Of a stretch of DNA of 64,000 nt, positions 62,271-64,000 are shown in pieces. The notes beneath the pieces are model-generated. The model had not been told where the DNA came from. It made no database searches and was given only the letters and a program-made list of their open reading frames with translations. This stretch comes from Flavisolibacter ginsengisoli DSM 18119 (GTDB lineage: Bacteria > Bacteroidota > Bacteroidia > Chitinophagales > Chitinophagaceae): NCBI RefSeq assembly GCF_900129295.1, contig NZ_FQUU01000009.1, positions 62,001 through 126,000 of the forward strand. The letters run 5' to 3'. A program made the translations under genes and the position numbers. Every line of letters begins with the position of its first letter. The stretch's first letter is position 1.

Positions 62271-62912
62271 TTATCTTACATATTCAATATTTCTGCATGT
62301 ATAACCCCGGCTATGCAGATGTTTTAACACTAACGGTAAAGTATATTTTAAATGCGTGAAGGCTTTTTCACTATCATGAAAAACGATAACAGAGCCTTGA
62401 GTATAATGTTGTAAAACATTTTGAAGGCATTGTTCAGCGCTAATAGAAAGATCAAAGTCTGCACTTAAAACATCCCACATGACTATTCTTGCTTTTTGCA
62501 GATGCATGGCTGAGGAAATTTGCCTGGATTGTGAAAGTTTTATTTTACCATAAGGGGGCCTAAACAAATTGCTGTGGATGAATTTGCTTGCTTTACTAAC
62601 ATCACCAATATATTCCTGGGTAGTAACTTTCCATCCATTCATATGGTTGTGAGTATGATTACCTACAGCATGTCCTTCAGCTAATATCCGATCATAAATA
62701 TCAGGATGCGCCACTACATTCTTACCAATGCAAAAAAATGTAGCCCTTGCATTGTATTGTTTTAACTGATCCAGAACCCAGGGAGTTACTACTTCATGTG
62801 GACCATCATCAAAAGTCAGGTACACTTCTTTTTGTTTGGTATTTACCCGCCATAAAAAAGAAGGAAATAATACCCTTGCCAACCATGGAGTTTTGATAAA
62901 ATACCTGTGCAT
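62271..62912 (-). CDS. Polysaccharide deacetylase (NodB/CE4)
   Basis: The ~213-aa protein carries all CE4 motifs: VYLTFDDGPHEVVTPWVL (motif 1, metal Asp), VGNHTHNHMNGW (motif 2, two His), RPPYGKI (motif 3), then ARIVMWDVLSADFDLS and GSVIVFHDSEKA (motif 5 His). It deacetylates N-acetylglucosamine in peptidoglycan or a surface polysaccharide. The start at 62912 (MHRYFIK) is preferred over 62936. There is no clear signal peptide. Confidence 0.9.
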   Translation of the reverse strand: MHRYFIKTPWLARVLFPSFLWRVNTKQKEVYLTFDDGPHEVVTPWVLDQLKQYNARATFFCIGKNVVAHPDIYDRILAEGHAVGNHTHNHMNGWKVTTQEYIGDVSKASKFIHSNLFRPPYGKIKLSQSRQISSAMHLQKARIVMWDVLSADFDLSISAEQCLQNVLQHYTQGSVIVFHDSEKAFTHLKYTLPLVLKHLHSRGYTCRNIEYVR

Positions 62913-63017
62913 ACTTAACGAAGGTAAAAAGCACAATGGATGTTATGGTAATCAAATTAATTTATTGATAGTAGTTGCAAGTTGTAGCTGGATTTATCCA
63001 GTTGGTTAAGTACGTTG

Positions 63018-63025
63018 TATTTTTG
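63018..63025 (+). promoter_or_regulatory. TANNTTTG -7 box for gltX
   Basis: TATTTTTG matches the consensus perfectly and ends 5 bases before the ATG at 63031, so the gltX mRNA is probably leaderless. Confidence 0.6.
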
Positions 63026-63030
63026 CCAAT

Positions 63031-64000
63031 ATGAACAATAAAGTTAGAGTACGCTTTGCGCCAAGTCCGACAGGAGGATTGCACCTGGGTGGAGTACGTA
63101 CAGTGTTGTATAATTATTTATTTGCGAAGCATCATGGCGGTGAATTTATATTGCGCATTGAAGATACAGATCAAAGCAGGTATGTATCAGGTGCTGAGGA
63201 ATATATATTTGAAACATTGAAATGGTGTGGTCTGGAGCCTGATGAAAGTGCAGTACATGGTGGAAACTTTGGGCCTTACCGTCAAAGCGAAAGAAAAGAA
63301 TTATACAGGAAATATGGCGAAGAACTGGTGAATAAAGGGCTGGCCTATTATGCTTTTGATACTGCACAGGAGCTGGATGAAATGCGTAATCGTTTGCGTA
63401 CAGACACCAACCCAAACCCACAATACGACCACAGTGTGCGCATGCAAATGCGAAACTCTCTTTCACTTTCAAAAGAAGAAACTGATTCGTTATTACAGTC
63501 AAATACACCTCACGTTATCAGAATAAAAATACCCGATAATGAAACAATAAGTTTTACAGACATGATAAGAGGTGAGGTGAGTTTTGACACTTCAATTGTA
63601 GATGATAAGGTCCTATTAAAAGGTGATGGTATGCCAACGTACCACCTGGCAGTTGTGGTAGATGATTACCTGATGCAGATAACCCATGCTTTCAGGGGAG
63701 AAGAATGGTTACCAAGTTCCCCGGTACACATATTACTCTGGCGCTATTTATTTGGGGAAGAAGCTATGCCACAATGGGCACACCTCCCACTGATATTGGG
63801 CCCTAATGGAAAACTGAGCAAACGGGATGGCGCCAAATATGGATTCCCGGTATTTTCGATGAACTGGCAGGATCCCAAAACAGGAGAAGTGACTGAAGGT
63901 TTTAAAGAAAGAGGTTTTCTTCCACAGGCCTTCATCAATATGCTTGCAGTGTTGGGATGGAATGATGGCACAGAACAGGAAATATTTACATTGGATGAAC
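63031..64000 (+). CDS. gltX: Glutamyl-tRNA synthetase, 3' end outside window
   Basis: This class I aminoacyl-tRNA synthetase charges tRNA-Glu. The first 323 codons are present and uninterrupted. The HIGH-type motif is RFAPSPTGGLHLGGVRT at residues ~8-24, the catalytic-domain block is FILRIEDTDQSR, and the KMSKS-like loop is GKLSKRDGAKYG (~residue 269). The anticodon-binding domain lies beyond the window. The start follows a perfect -7 box by 5 bases. Confidence 0.96.
   Translation, partial: MNNKVRVRFAPSPTGGLHLGGVRTVLYNYLFAKHHGGEFILRIEDTDQSRYVSGAEEYIFETLKWCGLEPDESAVHGGNFGPYRQSERKELYRKYGEELVNKGLAYYAFDTAQELDEMRNRLRTDTNPNPQYDHSVRMQMRNSLSLSKEETDSLLQSNTPHVIRIKIPDNETISFTDMIRGEVSFDTSIVDDKVLLKGDGMPTYHLAVVVDDYLMQITHAFRGEEWLPSSPVHILLWRYLFGEEAMPQWAHLPLILGPNGKLSKRDGAKYGFPVFSMNWQDPKTGEVTEGFKERGFLPQAFINMLAVLGWNDGTEQEIFTLDE

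Overview
The window comes from a member of the Bacteroidota, most likely the Chitinophagaceae/Chitinophagales. The reasons are a short (~290 aa) primary sigma factor, type IX secretion genes (porT, porU, porV, gldJ), a SusC/SusD pair, bacillithiol synthase BshA, DUF4292 and START-like genes typical of the phylum, and several perfect TANNTTTG -7 promoter boxes close to start codons. No phage, insertion sequence or CRISPR array is visible. Two tRNAs (Lys-CTT, Ser-GGA) both encode CCA.

Layout. 1-9.5 kb is mostly housekeeping: the 3' part of an RluA-type pseudouridine synthase, stress and metal genes (peroxiredoxin, OsmC, CDF exporter, exported superoxide dismutase), an LptF/G-type permease, rpoD, ffh and rpsP. 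From 9.5 to 29.3 kb is an accessory stretch that separates rpsP from rimM, genes that are adjacent in many bacteria. It holds a dlt-like acyl-transfer operon (9762-16526), tRNA-Lys, an alpha/beta hydrolase, a two-component system with a decayed second histidine kinase, secreted and outer-membrane proteins, and many small single genes. From 29.3 to 53 kb the housekeeping genes return: rimM, DNA polymerase IV, an M20 dipeptidase, hemN, ubiE-porT, bshA, the leftward cluster porU-porV-ispF-dut-DUF4292-envC, and the rightward gldJ and murF-DUF983. From 53 to 60 kb are an AraC regulator, an orphan susD/susC pair and a LytTR regulator. The window ends with tRNA-Ser, tatD, a lipoprotein, a polysaccharide deacetylase and the 5' part of gltX.

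The most interesting system is at 9762-16526. Five tightly packed genes encode a methyltransferase-adenylation fusion, an adenylation-carrier fusion (like DltA joined to DltC), a membrane-anchored SGNH protein (DltD-like), an MBOAT acyltransferase (DltB-like) and a 45-residue single-pass microprotein. The microprotein ends in F-x-Y-x-x-W, which resembles the C-terminal F-x-Y-x-x-F of DltX. Together they look like a complete machine that activates an acyl group in the cytoplasm, loads it on a carrier, moves it across the inner membrane and attaches it to an envelope molecule. Diderm Bacteroidota have no teichoic acids, so the cargo and the acceptor are unknown.

Other notable features are two intergenic arrays of 11-bp repeats (one an inverted array around a palindrome), a TTTGGA repeat cluster upstream of rpoD, and many clear hairpin terminators. 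All calls come from reading the sequence; no database search or computation was run.
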